DNA of 64,000 nucleotides from Ypsolopha sequella (taxonomy: Eukaryota > Arthropoda > Insecta > Lepidoptera > Ypsolophidae), in contig OW203989.1 of NCBI GenBank assembly GCA_934047225.1, positions 4,873,977 through 4,937,976 of the forward strand. Direction: 5' to 3'. Shown here piece by piece: positions 11,880 through 23,140 of the stretch. The notes beneath the pieces were generated by a model that saw nothing but the letters and a program-made list of their open reading frames with translations, ran no database searches and was not told the origin of the DNA. Each line of letters opens with the position of its first letter. The stretch's first letter is position 1. The position numbers were made by a program, and so were the translations under genes.

Positions 11880-12406
11880 CCAGGTACGTAAAAGAAACTT
11901 AAATAACATTAAAAATTAAAATCTAAACTAAGCAATCGACAAAAAAAAATATCTTTAGTTAAAAAAGTTAAAAACTTTTTCTAAATCGCTGCCAAATGGG
12001 AGGGCATTAGTGCATATATGTATAGGTATATTGGTTTTTTTTGTCCAAAAGCTCTCTTTAACAATTTTCCTGCCAAAATGCGAGGAAATACAAAAAAAAG
12101 TAAAATATAAACAAACGAATTGTAAACACAATTATTTAAAATGCAAGAAATTACAAAAAATAAACGAAAAAAATAAATGATTGAATTTTAAATAACAAAT
12201 TATTAAAAGCTGTTGCTAAACATATTTTTAGCTAATACAATGGTTTAATTGTAATTTTTAACATAAAACTATGTAAATAATAAATAAAAAGACCTTTAAA
12301 GAAATTGATACGTCTTGTCGTTGTTGGTTCTTGATGGAACATTTGAAACATCATGTCAATAAAACACATTACTTGGTAACTGTTCCACTTTTATATTTAA
12401 ATTACA

Positions 12407-12444
12407 CTAGCGACCGGTTTCGTTATACTAACATCTTCAGGCTA
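12407..12444 (-). ncRNA. Hammerhead-ribozyme-like motif, left arm
   Basis: On the minus strand the order is CUGAAGA, one unpaired U, a GUUA/UAAC stem with a GUA loop, GAAA, then the self-complementary ACCGGU ending in a GUC cleavage triplet. UAGC before the core pairs with GCUA after it (stem I). This matches the CUGANGA...GAAA...NUH core. The extra base between A9 and stem II is unusual, so catalytic activity is uncertain. Confidence 0.45.
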
Positions 12445-12727
12445 TTGTATTAGGCGAAAATGTATTTCGTCTATTTGTTTACATTTGTGATGTGATGGAT
12501 GACAAACATGATTAATCATGATTGATTTAAAAAAAAAATCTATGTCAAAACATCGGTCATAAAAACATCGATGTATCGATGTATCAATGTTTTCTCTAGG
12601 TTTTTTGTTTATAACACCATTCTTTAAAATGTATACATTTAAAACATTTTAAAATGATTAATCATGTTTGTCATCCATCACATCACAAATGTAAACAAAT
12701 AGACAAAATACATTTTCGCCTAATACA

Positions 12728-12767
12728 ATAGCCTGAAGATGTTAGTATAACGAAACCGGTCGCTAGT
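12728..12767 (+). ncRNA. Hammerhead-ribozyme-like motif, right arm
   Basis: This is the same core as 12407-12444, on the plus strand: CTGAAGA at 12733-12739, the stem-loop to 12751, GAAA at 12752-12755, and the GTC triplet ending at 12761, so cleavage would fall between 12761 and 12762. The two arms are head to head, so a transcript through both would contain one sense and one antisense copy. Confidence 0.45.
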
Positions 12768-13169
12768 GTAATTTAAATATAAAAGTGGAACAGTTACCAA
12801 GTAATGTGTTTTATTGACAAAAAGACCTTTGTGCCGTTTTCGGCCCAATTTTGAATTTTTATTAAGAATCTATAATCTATGTCCGAAAATTGATCTTTTA
12901 CTCTGTAACGATGAGAAATAAATGCAAATAAACAGTTTTCCATGTTACATTTAGGGGGATTCAAATTTCGGATGGTGTAGGTAGAATATGCAATTGTGGA
13001 AAAGGTTTTTCATAAACACAAATTATTTTATAATTTTAAGTCAGAGAAAATTATTCGAAGAAATTTTTCGTGAAACTAGTAAAAACTGTATAATTAATTA
13101 TTATTGAAGAAATTCCTCTGGCCAGGATTTTCAAAAATATTTGTGCTTTTAATTTTTATTTATGATTAA

Positions 13170-13255
13170 TTGCAAGTTTGTAATGCACTCTTATAATAAA
13201 TAGAGTATTCCAAGCGATAGTTTTCACAATAAAAACATATAATCTTTGTATAATT
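13170..13255. repeat. TAATGCACTCTTATAATAA repeat fragment
   Basis: This matches the tail of the repeat at 3300-3375 (TAATGCACTC, then AGAGTATTC, then AAAAACATATAATCTT). It abuts the solo LTR at 13261, so the LTR probably inserted into this repeat. Confidence 0.5.
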
Positions 13256-13330
13256 AATATTGTTACGTAGGACGCAAGGACAACTAACGCTGCGCTGCGC
13301 TGGTGGCGGAAACTGGCCAATCTGTTCCAG

Positions 13331-13466
13331 AAAGTTCTAGAACTTACTCGACTTACTTGCGAGAACATTCCACAGTTTTCTAGAAGGATAGTGTCGTATT
13401 GGAATATTCCAGGTCGTTCCCGACCATGCTAGAATGTTCTGGATTCGCATCGAAGTTTCTGGAACT
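13331..13466 (+). promoter_or_regulatory. Heat-shock-element-like array in the LTR U3
   Basis: Alternating GAA and TTC units recur upstream of the TATA box: AGAAAGTTCTAGAACT, GAACATTCC, TTTCTAGAAGG, GGAATATTCC, CTAGAATGTTCTGG and TTTCTGGAACTC. Arrays of inverted nGAAn units are the binding sites of heat shock factor. Their density within about 150 bases of a TATA box suggests stress-responsive LTR transcription, which is inferred from sequence only. Confidence 0.45.
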
Positions 13467-13478
13467 CTTGGCTCGGCG

Positions 13479-13514
13479 TATAAATACAGAGCCGCGTGTG
13501 CTGTGGATCAGTTG
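13479..13514 (+). promoter_or_regulatory. LTR core promoter (TATA box and initiator)
   Basis: TATAAATA at 13479-13486 is followed 28-29 bases later by ATCAGTTG, which matches the arthropod TCAGT initiator at normal spacing. Confidence 0.6.
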
Positions 13515-13605
13515 TGTTCCGATAGCAATACCGCGAGGATCACTTTATTATGCGATATGAAAATAGCGAAGTACAAGTCAACTAACGACGTTCAAGTGAA
13601 GCAAC

Positions 13606-14100
13606 TAGGGATGCAAACGATACCTCGATGTTTTGAAACATCGATGTATCGTTCATAAAACATCGATGTTAAACAAACATATTAAACATCGATGTTTTAT
13701 GAACGATACATCGATGCATCGATGTTATCCACGAACAATGGTTAGACCGATGTTTTTTGTGAAATAATCGTGTGAAGAACAGTAAAAAAATTTCAGAAGG
13801 AATGTGTCTAAAGTTGCATGATTTAACTATAGTGAGAGAATCAAAAAGTAAAGAAACGTCACTAAAAATTACTGTTTTTAAATTCTGTGACATTCAATAA
13901 AAAGCAAATACCTCTGTAATGTTTTAAAATGTTTTAAATGTATACATTTTAAAGAATAGTGTTATAAACAAAAAACCTAGAGAAAACATTGATACATCGA
14001 TACATCGATGTTTTTATGACCGATGTTTTGACATAGATTTTTTTTTTTAAATTGTTTTTTTAAAACATCGATGTTTTTATGAGCGACGTTTGCATCCCTA
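13606..14100. mobile_element. hAT-like MITE (TAGGGATGCAAACG ends) inserted in the LTR
   Basis: The ends TAGGGATGCAAACG and CGTTTGCATCCCTA (one mismatch inside) are inverted. The element is flanked by GAAGCAAC (13598-13605) and GAAGCGAC (14101-14108), an 8-bp duplication with one mismatch, as hAT transposons make. The interior is dominated by repeats of ACATCGATGT/ATCGATG. No transposase is present. Confidence 0.75.
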
Positions 14101-14207
14101 GAAGCGACTACTGTTATTTGTGATTATCTGTGACTGCCTAAATAAAGAGTCAGTGTTTTGTTATAAATTGGTATACATTTATTTATCCCGAACCATAGCT
14201 TGTAACA

Positions 14208-14694
14208 ATGTTGTATTTATTTTGATATACTATGATTTTCTTGAATTTTCTTGAAATTAATGGTTAATGGGTGTACATTTAATCAACTTCAAATTTATTT
14301 CTAACCACAACCTGTGCTACAGCACACACTTATTATCCTTCCAATCCTAGCAATATACATAATTATCCTTCCTTTGAAATAGGAAAACGTTCTTATTCAC
14401 AAAAATACACATCAAAAGTTTCGTAAAGCAAATGGTTTCTGAAATCTGGTAATGACTTGGTAAACATGTTGCCACTGTAATTTGCACCACAGATGTGGAA
14501 TTCTCACCCTTATTTCGGAGCAATAAAAGCTTTATCAAAAAGAAACTTGTGGGAATTTAAGCGTCGCTTCTGCAATTAGTCTTCTTTCATGTAGTGCATG
14601 GAACGGGGTTAAGGAAGTGGGCTGAATAGAGTACACTTGGGTGAGTTGACAGCTGTCGAAAGAGTAAACGAGCAGCAATTACTCTTTGGGGTTT
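14208..14694. other. Gene-free AT-rich sequence
   Basis: Only short frames without recognisable content occur here (for example 14347-14538 on the minus strand). Confidence 0.4.
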
Positions 14695-14860
14695 TTTTAG
14701 GGTTCCGTACGCAAATAGTTACAAACGGGACCCTAAGATTCCGCTGTCCGTCTGTCAGCAGGCTGTATCTCATGAACCGTGATAGTAAGACAGTTGAAAT
14801 TTTCACAGGTGATGTATTTCTGTTGCCGCTATAACAACAAATACTAAAAAACAATACATT
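14695..14860 (-). repeat. Dispersed AGGGTTCCGTACC-type repeat, copy 2
   Basis: TAGGGTTCCGTACGCAAATA opens an inverted copy of 61-250. The GGGACCCTAAGATTCCGCTG, CATGAACCGTGATAG and TTGCCGCTATAACAAC blocks are all in the expected order. Frames on both strands here (14609-14872 and 14637-14834) are repeat artefacts. Confidence 0.7.
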
Positions 14861-15221
14861 ACAATACATCAAAATATTTCAGGAGTTATATAAAATATCA
14901 AACATCTTTTGTTTTTACTGACAAAACCTGTAAGGGATAAAAGTAACTTCACGTTTTGAGCGTACTATATTCAAAGATCTTTACTTGAAAAAGTTTTCAT
15001 TTAAGCTCACCTCTTTGTCTATCTATCTATCTATCCTAACAGAAGAAACTTAGTTCGATCGAACAATGTATTTCTAGCCAGTTTCCAGTACAAAGCCTGG
15101 AACAAAAGGTTCTTGTATTGCAAAGTTGTTTTTGTTCCTTTGCATTAAACTTCAATATTCTGTGTCCGTTTTTTCATGGCTCAATGGTTGGTACTAAACA
15201 AGTACCTACAATGCTTGTAGC

Positions 15222-15667
15222 AATGCTGACTTTGTGGTAAATACAAAACACAAAGTACTATCGAAGGACCCAGTGGTACAACAAAACGGTGTTTAACTTT
15301 AGACAGTGTTGAAATCTGTTGTTTTCACCTTTTCTAGTGACAGCAACAGATTTAAACGCTGCTGTCTTAAATTAAACCCCGTTTTGTAGTAACACTAGGT
15401 TTTTCGATAGTGCAATCGTGTTTTATATTTACCACAAAGTCAGTATTATAACGATACATATAAAACACGAATGTTATATCGAAAAACAGTGTTACTACAA
15501 AACGGTGTTTAATTTTAGACAGCAGCGTTTAAAAAATCTGTTGCTGTCACTAAAAAAGGTGACAACAACTGATTCCAACACTGTCTAAAGTCAAACACCG
15601 TTTTGTTATAACACTGGGTCGTTCGATAGTACTTTCGTGTTTTATATTTACCACAAAGTCAGTATTG
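15222..15667. mobile_element. Nested palindrome (foldback element)
   Basis: The 446-bp unit reads nearly the same on both strands around about 15450: GACTTTGTGGTAAATA at the left answers TATTTACCACAAAGTC at the right. Each half is also internally palindromic, because AAAACGGTGTTTAA on one side of the half answers TTAAACCCCGTTTT on the other. The result would be a two-level cruciform. I see no coding content. Confidence 0.7.
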
Positions 15668-15908
15668 CTACATGCTACATATTGTAGTAGTGATTAAAGC
15701 GAGGGTATTAGGAGAAATCTGTCCTGCTCCAACGCTTTCATGTTAAAGTTGTCTTGGAATTTGAAGGATGTGTTTTAACATGACGGCCGTTTTATATCAC
15801 ATTTTGTAAGACGTTTATTTTGGTACAAGTCTTATTGCCTAAAACCTAATAAAAACCTCCAACTTGTAGGTCAGAACGGTTGACGTGGGAAAACGAAATC
15901 ATAACTAC

Positions 15909-16979
15909 TAAGGCCCACTTGCAGCATGTTCTTAACTCGACTTTAACTCGGGTTAAGTCAAAAAATGGAGGGTTAAGAAAAAGCTCTCTTGCACTAATCA
16001 AAATCTCGGGTTAAACTAGGAGAAAGTCATCATAATTTAACACGACTCTCACCTCGAGTTAAACTCGGATTAGCGAAGCAATGGCCATGTCTAAATACAC
16101 CTAATATAAAAAAAATGCCCACTTTTTTTAATTTTCCTTTTTCAATAGTGTTGCCCTCACATTTTTTCCCGACATTGTAAGGAATAAATAAAGTCATTGC
16201 TTGTAACATTCACAGCAAATGTAAAATTATACAAACGTTTCTTATAAGATTGACGATCTATTTAGCAGAAATTATAAAGTATTTGGACTATTCTTTGACT
16301 TAAATTGTGTTGTTTCCAATGACAATATATGGATACTATACCTCATTGGTTGCAACTAATTACTTTATGGTAAATGTCAAACAATCGCTTGGCTCGGTTT
16401 TACAAACCCGGGGTACTAGCATGAACTTGGTATCGACTCGACATCGATTTGATAAATAAAAATGTAACTCTTATTTCATTGCAATAAGATAATAAATATT
16501 GTTACTTAATAAAAGCTTTTTTTACTGTTTTATTATATATATATATATACAGATTTTTATGAATGTTATAGTTGAAATTAAATAAAAAATAAAACTTTCG
16601 ATATATATTTCGACCCACTTGGGGCCGTCGTCAGTCGAATATGGAATAAATAGATAAAATAGAGTTAACAATAAAATTAAAAAAGAAAAAAACTTAACCT
16701 ATTTTCTTAACCTATTTCATTCACCTTTTTGCTCTCATCTGGTGAAGGTGGAGAAGGGTGTGTCTGTCGGTCAGGGCAATAAGGGCTATAAGGCAATAAG
16801 GGCTATCGTTTAGAATTTATCGATTCTATCTGTCAAATTTATCTAATCGACGCGAACATGCTCGCATAGCCGCTTCGATATTATCATGATGCAATAGGAT
16901 TAACGTATTGTCGGGTTAATTAACTCTTCCCTTGGGTTAGTTAAGGATTTTTTCTCGATCATGATGCAAGTGGGCCTAA
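15909..16979. mobile_element. PIF/Harbinger-like non-autonomous element (GGCCCACTTGCA ends)
   Basis: GGCCCACTTGCA (15912-15923) and TGCAAGTGGGCC (16965-16976) are perfect inverted ends flanked on both sides by TAA, the 3-bp duplication typical of PIF/Harbinger elements. The first 170 bases and last 80 bases share inverted CGGGTTAA/TTAACTCG wording. There is no transposase. A fragment carrying a hammerhead-like motif (16597-16639) and a TA run (16540-16552) is nested inside. Confidence 0.7.
16597..16639 (-). ncRNA. Hammerhead-ribozyme-like motif
   Basis: On the minus strand: UUCGA, CUGACGA, one extra C, a GGCCC/GGGUC stem with a CAAGU loop, GAAA, UAUAUA, and then UCGAA pairing perfectly with the first five bases (stem I). 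The triplet before UCGAA is AUA, an allowed NUH. The design matches 31833-31875 with substitutions that preserve stem II. The extra base before stem II makes activity uncertain. Confidence 0.45.
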
Positions 16980-17142
16980 GTGGTCAAAACTGTTGACATT
17001 ACATGGAATAAAGTTACGGAAACATATATAATAGTGACGTAGTACATTGATTTGTCAAAGTGTCGGTAAGGGACACAATCCAGCACTATATAATAAATGT
17101 TTATACCTTTTCCTAGTGAGCGCATCGAATTATTTGCTTATT

Positions 17143-17457
17143 TCATCTGATAGTTAATGGTGCAAATTTCAATTGTCGCAGCTTAGCGTAACGCCCTATC
17201 AAGTTAGAAAACAGGGAATCATGAATTATTGTCACGTTAACTGAAAATCCTTTGTTCGATGTCGTAGGTACAATGCCGTGGCGTGAGTACATTTTCAGTT
17301 CTTCCATGAAATCCTTCACGTCTCCGGTGGGATCTAATCGAGTAAGTGTTGAGAAGACGCAAATTCTAGCCATCGATATCAACGATAACTCCCTGCCGCT
17401 TGCTTCCGAATTTTCTACATTCCTTATTCTTAAACTCATTAATTTATTTTCAATCAT
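17143..17457 (-). CDS. Orphan open frame, 104 codons, function unknown
   Basis: A minus-strand frame from ATG runs 104 residues with a mixed, protein-like composition (basic N-terminal part, a DFMEELKMYSRHG stretch, no repeats). An overlapping plus-strand frame (17252-17461) is equally open, so the evidence for coding is weak. I recognise no domain and see no splice sites, promoter or poly(A) signal of note. It could be a remnant of an unrecognised transposon gene. Listed only because composition here is less AT-biased than the surroundings. Confidence 0.15.
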   Translation of the reverse strand: MIENKLMSLRIRNVENSEASGRELSLISMARICVFSTLTRLDPTGDVKDFMEELKMYSRHGIVPTTSNKGFSVNVTIIHDSLFSNLIGRYAKLRQLKFAPLTIR

Positions 17458-17461
17458 TTAA

Positions 17462-19706
17462 TTTACTGAACGCACTGTTACTGTAAGGTACGAATAGTCA
17501 ACCATCCGTAATTTATAAAAAATACGGGATATATCCATACCTACTTTCGGGAACACTTGGTTTTCTAAGGAATTGGTTCAAGAATGTAACCGGTTTTCCA
17601 AAAGGGTATTTTTAAGTTTTCGTTTTATTCGGATGGCCTTCAACCGGCTTAGTTACTTAATTAAGATGTGGTCGCAAATTTTATTCGGTTTCTTGAGCAA
17701 AACTGTCTTCATTTTTTATTATTCTCGGGACTGGTCGCCTAAAATTGATTAAATTTTGTTTGTTAGGAAATATCATTAGTTGAGTTTAGTTCATCAACTT
17801 TGTATTTTCAATAAATAGGAATTAATATTTGCCGTTTTTACTGAACGCCCACAGTCTCGAGAACCCAGATCATAACAGGAGCAAATAAATTTAGCAGTCA
17901 AACAAATTGAAACCCCGCAAGTCCACAAACAAAATGGTCAAAAATTGTTTAAATAAAGCGAGCATGCCCGCAATTAATTTCCATCAAACACTTTCCCTCG
18001 TTAATAAGCTTAACCCCTCAACCAGCAAAGCCAAAAAGGATGATTTAGCACGTTGTATTACATTCACAGTTAATTGAGTTTTCAGACCGAGCGGTTCAGA
18101 TAGTTTCAGAGTTAAAACGTCCGTGAAACGTTGTTAGACCGAAAACTACGGTAAAGTTAGAATACGGTTCAACGTCGTATTTTTTCAGCAGAATACAAGA
18201 GATGTTTTTTTAACGGAGCATCCTGTGAAATACAGCGCAGGATGTAGGTAGAGTTCACGTGTGTTTGACTGGACTAGATATTTTCTTTTCACGAAAGTGA
18301 CCGGGTGGATAGTGTGAAAAAGTCTGTAAGTTTATGTCGTAAATCGGAAATGGATTCTGAAATGAAATGAAATGAAATATATTTATTTATGTTATGTAGG
18401 TATAGGGTCTTTTTTATCGTAATATAAGTAATTTAATACCTAATCTATGTATATAAGTAATAGTTTTATGTCATAAATAATATGGGTAAATACGTAGGGA
18501 TTGGGTTTACTTAAATTTAGTTAAAAAAAATTACTCAAATAAAATAAAAATATAGGAATAAGGAATAAATAATATTATAAATATATGCCTAACTCCGCCC
18601 ATTTGATTAGTATTGCTAAGAAGAAGGGCAAGAAACTTAGCAAGATCATGTCTTTTTTTCATAATATTAGTTACAACAACTGGAAATGGCTTTTCGTTCA
18701 CTGCTACACAGCTATTTTCAATATTTTAAGATTTTTTAATACACTGGGTTTTAAATAGACAACTATTTGTAACTGAAATCAAACCCTACTGATCATACCG
18801 AACATCTCTTCTACAGAAACATCAATATGTACATTTTAGTCCAAGAATAGTTCGACTGAGCAAACAGTCTAGATTCTAGAATATGTAGATAACTACCTAT
18901 AGAATAACAATGTTTCCCTTTGTTCAATCCAAACTATAGAAGAACATACCCTAGATAGGGTTCATACAAAAAGCGGACGGATTCTAAACTTTATTCCCGT
19001 GGAATATAAGTCAGAATTGAAGAAAGCACTGGCTAAATATCCTTGTCTAAGGGTAATCAAATTAAAGGATCTCTATATATTTTTGTAAGCACTCAGTCTC
19101 AATTGCGAAAAGTAGGCTCAAAGAAATATCTGGTTCAGAATTCCATCATACAACTTTTATCACATCATACAACAAAACCCTTACAGTGAAGTATCGGTGT
19201 CTGTTTGATTTTATAAGTACCTATATTGTTTGTCTGATATTAAAATATATAATATTATTATTTTAACATCGCGATTCTGCTCTGTGATTGGCTCTAACTA
19301 ATCAGCGATTAATTTTTCTTCTTTTGCTTTGCGCTAGGCAAAGGTATCTCTGCCATGCAGCCTCGAATGCTCACACAGAACAACTTAGTAAGGGTTTTTT
19401 CATAAATTATCAACAAATGAGGCTGAACAGCTAAAACCCTTGCCTATGAATATGGAACAAAAAACACTTCTTCCCATCTTTCGTAAATTGTTAGCTGAAA
19501 ATGCATAAATAATGTCACGCAAAGACTTTTAGTAAATACTTTTGGTATGAGAGATAAAGTATTGTGTCCAACAAATAGACATTTCACTAGAGCAGTAAAA
19601 AGTGGCAAACTATCACAGCCATCATCCAAAATCTATTATGGAGAGAGAATTAAGGAGTACCTGTTACCAACTTACTAATATACTCTATAATACATAATAC
19701 ATCTCT
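17462..19706. other. Gene-free AT-rich sequence
   Basis: This stretch contains a short AAATG pentamer run (18360-18380) and segments similar to the area near 31770-31810 (GCCTAACTC wording). There is no supported gene; the frame at 19444-19629 shows nothing recognisable. Confidence 0.4.
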
Positions 19707-19794
19707 GTAATTAAATAAAAATGGCATTATAGATTTTGTTACTACATAGGTGTATGTAGTAACAAAATCTATAATGCCATTTTTATTTAATTAC
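19707..19794. repeat. Perfect 42-bp hairpin
   Basis: GTAATTAAATAAAAATGGCA and the following 22 bases (19707-19748) are exactly mirrored at 19753-19794 around the four-base loop GGTG. All 42 pairs match, so the structure is either young or maintained. It might be a minimal foldback element or a hairpin transcript precursor. Nothing decides between these. Confidence 0.8.
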
Positions 19795-22482
19795 ATTAAT
19801 TTACAGTCATTGATTTTGATTATTTAATTTGTACAAAAGAGTTGAGGTTGGGCGAACACGTGCGATATCATGACGATCATGACAAAAATTTTGATAGAAA
19901 CAGAAGCGTGGGCGGAGTTTAACCTCAGTTCTTTTCAGTGATATTTTCTTTGGTTCCTTTTCGTTCATTGTGAGTGCAAAACGTTGCCCTACTCAAAATT
20001 CGGCCCGGTGGCGTGGACCATTCTTGTGGAGTCTTGTAATGTGTATTGATTCAATGTTTTGTGTGAAAAGTATTTTGTGATTTACAACTGAGAAAGTGTT
20101 AATAGTGCCTAGTAAACTGTGAAAGTGTTATTGTGTTTTATTACCAACTCTGTGGCAAGATTATATACCTAACTCCCAAGTTATGTAATAACTGTCCTCT
20201 CATACTATAAGAAAATAAGTTAAAAATTGGTAAATTATTAAAGAGCACATTGTTATCTTTTCTAAATAATTAAAACTTTAAACGCATAGATACAATTCTA
20301 CAAAAACTTTTTTTTTTGCGACTCCATAAGTATTAGATTTTAAGTTAGTACCTAAGATGCTTATTACAGAAACAAATTTTGTAAGAACGTATCGCCAACA
20401 AACTGTTTAGCAGTTTGGCGAATATTGTGTCCTGTTACTTGTGTAAAATAAAATTAAAAAAGAAAAAAAGAAACTCCACATAATTTAATTAGCCATTGGG
20501 ATACTAGTGCAGCCTATTACGAAACGTACGAACGTATCTGGCCCTCATTATGTCACAATTGCACAAAATACATAGATCACATGTAATTAATTATATTAAA
20601 AGTTTGTAGTACAGGTCATGTTGTGCCATTGACCTATTGCTATTATGTAGGTTGTATTCACACAACTTTGGCTTGTCACCCCTCATGACTCATGATGACG
20701 TAACCTCGCCAGTAAGTTACACATCGGTCGCCATGTTCTGGCGTGACGTCATGAACGTACGGGAAGAGTGTATAAAGGAAGTAGATTTGTGGAAGTCCCT
20801 GAACACAGTTTTAGGGCAAGCTCTTTACATTCTAGGTTTTATTTACACTTTGCATCAGGTGCTGTGCAGTGCTTCCAAAGTAATAATGAGCATACAAATC
20901 TTCGCCACTGTTCGGCAAAGTTGGTATTTCCTTACACTTTCTATAAAAGCAATAAGGTCACGTGGTACGGTCGCTTGGCTATAGATTTGTATTGATTTGA
21001 GCGTAGATCCATTACGTATTAAATATCACTTCTCTCGAAAAAAAAAATCCAAGCCTTCTACGAAAAAGCTGCCTTGAAAGTTCATCGGGAGGATTTCTTT
21101 AATTTTATTCTACCCCATGGCTTCGCTCATGTACAAGCGTCTTTCAATTGTAGACAGTTATCGACTTGGCGGTTATATTTTCAACACCCCTATTTTAAAG
21201 CTAATATGCTGATCAGGCAGACAAACATTGTAAAAATTTTTGTTTTAGCCTCGGTACTATTAAACAATTTCATTTACCTAAAGTTTCATAAAAATATTTA
21301 ATGTACAGACACAACGTTTTTAGTATTGTTTGAATTATCGTCCTGTCCTCAAAATTACCGGGAGACTAAATGAACTTTCAAATCCTGTTCGTAAACATGT
21401 TTAAAAAAATTATAATGGGCAGCCTATGAGCTCATGGAAACGGTAGCAATAGGTATACAAAAGTCCTTTAACTAAAGTTATAGGGAATCTTACGCAGTCA
21501 GTCAGTCACGCACGGGACTGCTTTATATATAGTGTGTTGATTTGGTCAGCAACTTCCGTCACAGGGTAGGTTATGTTCTTGATACCAATAAAGAAAAAAA
21601 ACGGTTTTATAAATTTATTAACGATGTTTTGGGGGCAGTTTAGAACGCCTAGTGTACAACAGACATGATGAAATTGACTCAACGGAGCAGGAGAGTGGGT
21701 TGGGGCAACCGAATATGTCCGTACTAGCACTTTGTGCCATAGTGACTATTCCCACAAGAATTTTTTTACAAATAAAAAAATGATTTTAGTAAAGTGGCAA
21801 TTTCTTTGTATGCCGCTTTTTTTGGATAAGCATCGTGAACACAACCTACCATGTGGCGGAAGTTGCTGACTAAATCAACAGCCTGTATATAGATATCTGG
21901 AATTTTGTCTCCTGGCACATTTGTGGACAGGCCATCAATTCCTCCGGTTGTGTACTATTTTCGGTAATCAGCCCTTTTTATCACGTCTTCCGACATCATT
22001 ATTAAAACTCAACAGCGAAGTCTGATTAAAATCTACATCAAATAACACAAAGCTTTGCTTGTATGAAAATAAAATACATAATTAAATAAAGAAGTTTTCG
22101 CTGCCACAGTTCATTTAACCACAAAAGAAATTGAGACGTTTGAATTTGAAATGCAAATGGGCAATTTCGTGACCGAAATTTTGTCATTGCTTGCAGTCTG
22201 AAAAAAAAACACGCTCATGCTCTTTGGGTTCCGTGTTATGCGGAATAATCGTGCCTTAATATATTATATATTTTATAATACGATCATCAGTATCACTATT
22301 AAGTTTTCCTGTTTTACTAACATTTACGTTATATATTAAAATTAATATTGTTTTGTTGTTATAATTTATTTTGTAATTTGTTTCAAGTTTCAAGTTCTTT
22401 ATTGCATATTGTCACATAGATAGTTATTGTTTGTACAATGACACCCTGTAAGGTATAGCAATATAACAGTGGCGTGAACAGA
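19795..22482. other. Gene-free sequence
   Basis: This is mostly AT-rich. Frames at 20637-20984, 20768-20995, 21074-21301 and 21506-21730 show no motif I recognise, and two of them overlap in different frames. No supported gene. Confidence 0.4.
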
Positions 22483-22710
22483 ACTTTTTTCCGGAAAAGC
22501 AATCAAAAGGTCAAGATTGACAATAAAAAAATATGAAAAAATTTTAATAACACTTTGAAAAAAATTGTTTGTATGACGCCAGGGTAGGCAGTGGAAGAGT
22601 GAAAATTTTCATACAAACTTTTTTTTTTCAAAGTGTTATACTTGTACATTTTTTCATATTTTTTTATTATCATACTTGACCTTCTGATTGCTTTTCTGGA
22701 AAAAAGTTCT
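22483..22710. repeat. Imperfect palindrome with ~100-bp arms
   Basis: AGAACTTTTTTCCGGAAAAG and AACACTTTGAAAAAAA on the left answer TTTTTTTCAAAGTGTT and CTTTTCTGGAAAAAAGTTCT on the right, around a centre near 22596. Confidence 0.65.
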
Positions 22711-22752
22711 TAATTCTTAACTCTTAATTTGAAACTTATAAAATTTTTCAAT

Positions 22753-23140
22753 GCATGTGCTCGTAAAAGCCCACTTTTTATGCATCAAAACCGAACAGAA
22801 AGTCGATTATTTTGCCCTAGGGCTTTATTATTATTACTTTTTTTATTTATTTACAATGGTTGGCTAATCTGCAGCCTTTCCTGTGTACCATAGACGTTAT
22901 ACTTTTTTTACACCGTTTAACGGCTATGGATACAGTCCTTTTGAGCCAATTATAATTTAAAGTTCACAAGATTGTATTTGTTTTCATTTCCTCACACTAT
23001 GCATTGAAAACTGTAGTATGATACACGGGCGTAAAAGCAATAAATTACTCGGTTACGTTTAAAACACTCGCTACGATCGTGTTTTAAATCGTCCTCAGAA
23101 TTTATTCCTTTTGGCCCTTGTAGCATAAACTACTATTACT
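22753..23140 (+). repeat. Dispersed repeat family C, copy 1
   Basis: The block runs from TGTGCTCGTAAAAGCCCAC through GTCGATTATTTTGCCCTAGG to CGGTTACGTTTAAAACACTC and GTAGCATAAACTACTATTA. It recurs, inverted, at 25498-25930 and 43461-43860. The three copies share ordered blocks with internal length differences. I do not know the family's class. Confidence 0.65.

Larger units (their letters stand above)
12353..12820. mobile_element. Inverted repeat of a hammerhead-bearing (Penelope-like) fragment
   Basis: Two arms of about 165 bases (12353-12520 and 12655-12820) are near-perfect inverse copies. Each carries TAATGTGTTTTATTGACA-type wording at the outside and the CCGGTTTCG block inside. The loop (12521-12654) holds an inverted fragment of the hAT-like MITE seen at 13920-14045. 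Penelope-like elements are known to carry minimal type I hammerhead ribozymes in their terminal repeats. The cores here fit that pattern, but no reverse transcriptase is present, so this is an end-only remnant. Confidence 0.6.
13261..14207 (+). mobile_element. Solo LTR of a gypsy-like retrotransposon, with a nested MITE
   Basis: The unit begins TGTTACGTAGG and ends CTTGTAACA, the TG...CA ends of an LTR. Within it lie a TATAAATA box (13479-13486), an initiator-like ATCAGTTG (13507-13514) about 28 bases downstream, and an AATAAA poly(A) signal (14141-14146), giving a U3-R-U5 order. No primer-binding site or coding region adjoins it, so it is a solo LTR. A 495-bp hAT-like MITE (13606-14100) interrupts it, leaving about 444 bp of true LTR. 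The flanking 4-mers (ATAT and ATGT) match imperfectly. Confidence 0.65.

Noticed and set aside
20637..20995. Two overlapping plus-strand frames of 115 and 75 codons
   Set aside because: They use different frames of the same DNA, the longer starts with TTG, and neither shows a recognisable domain.
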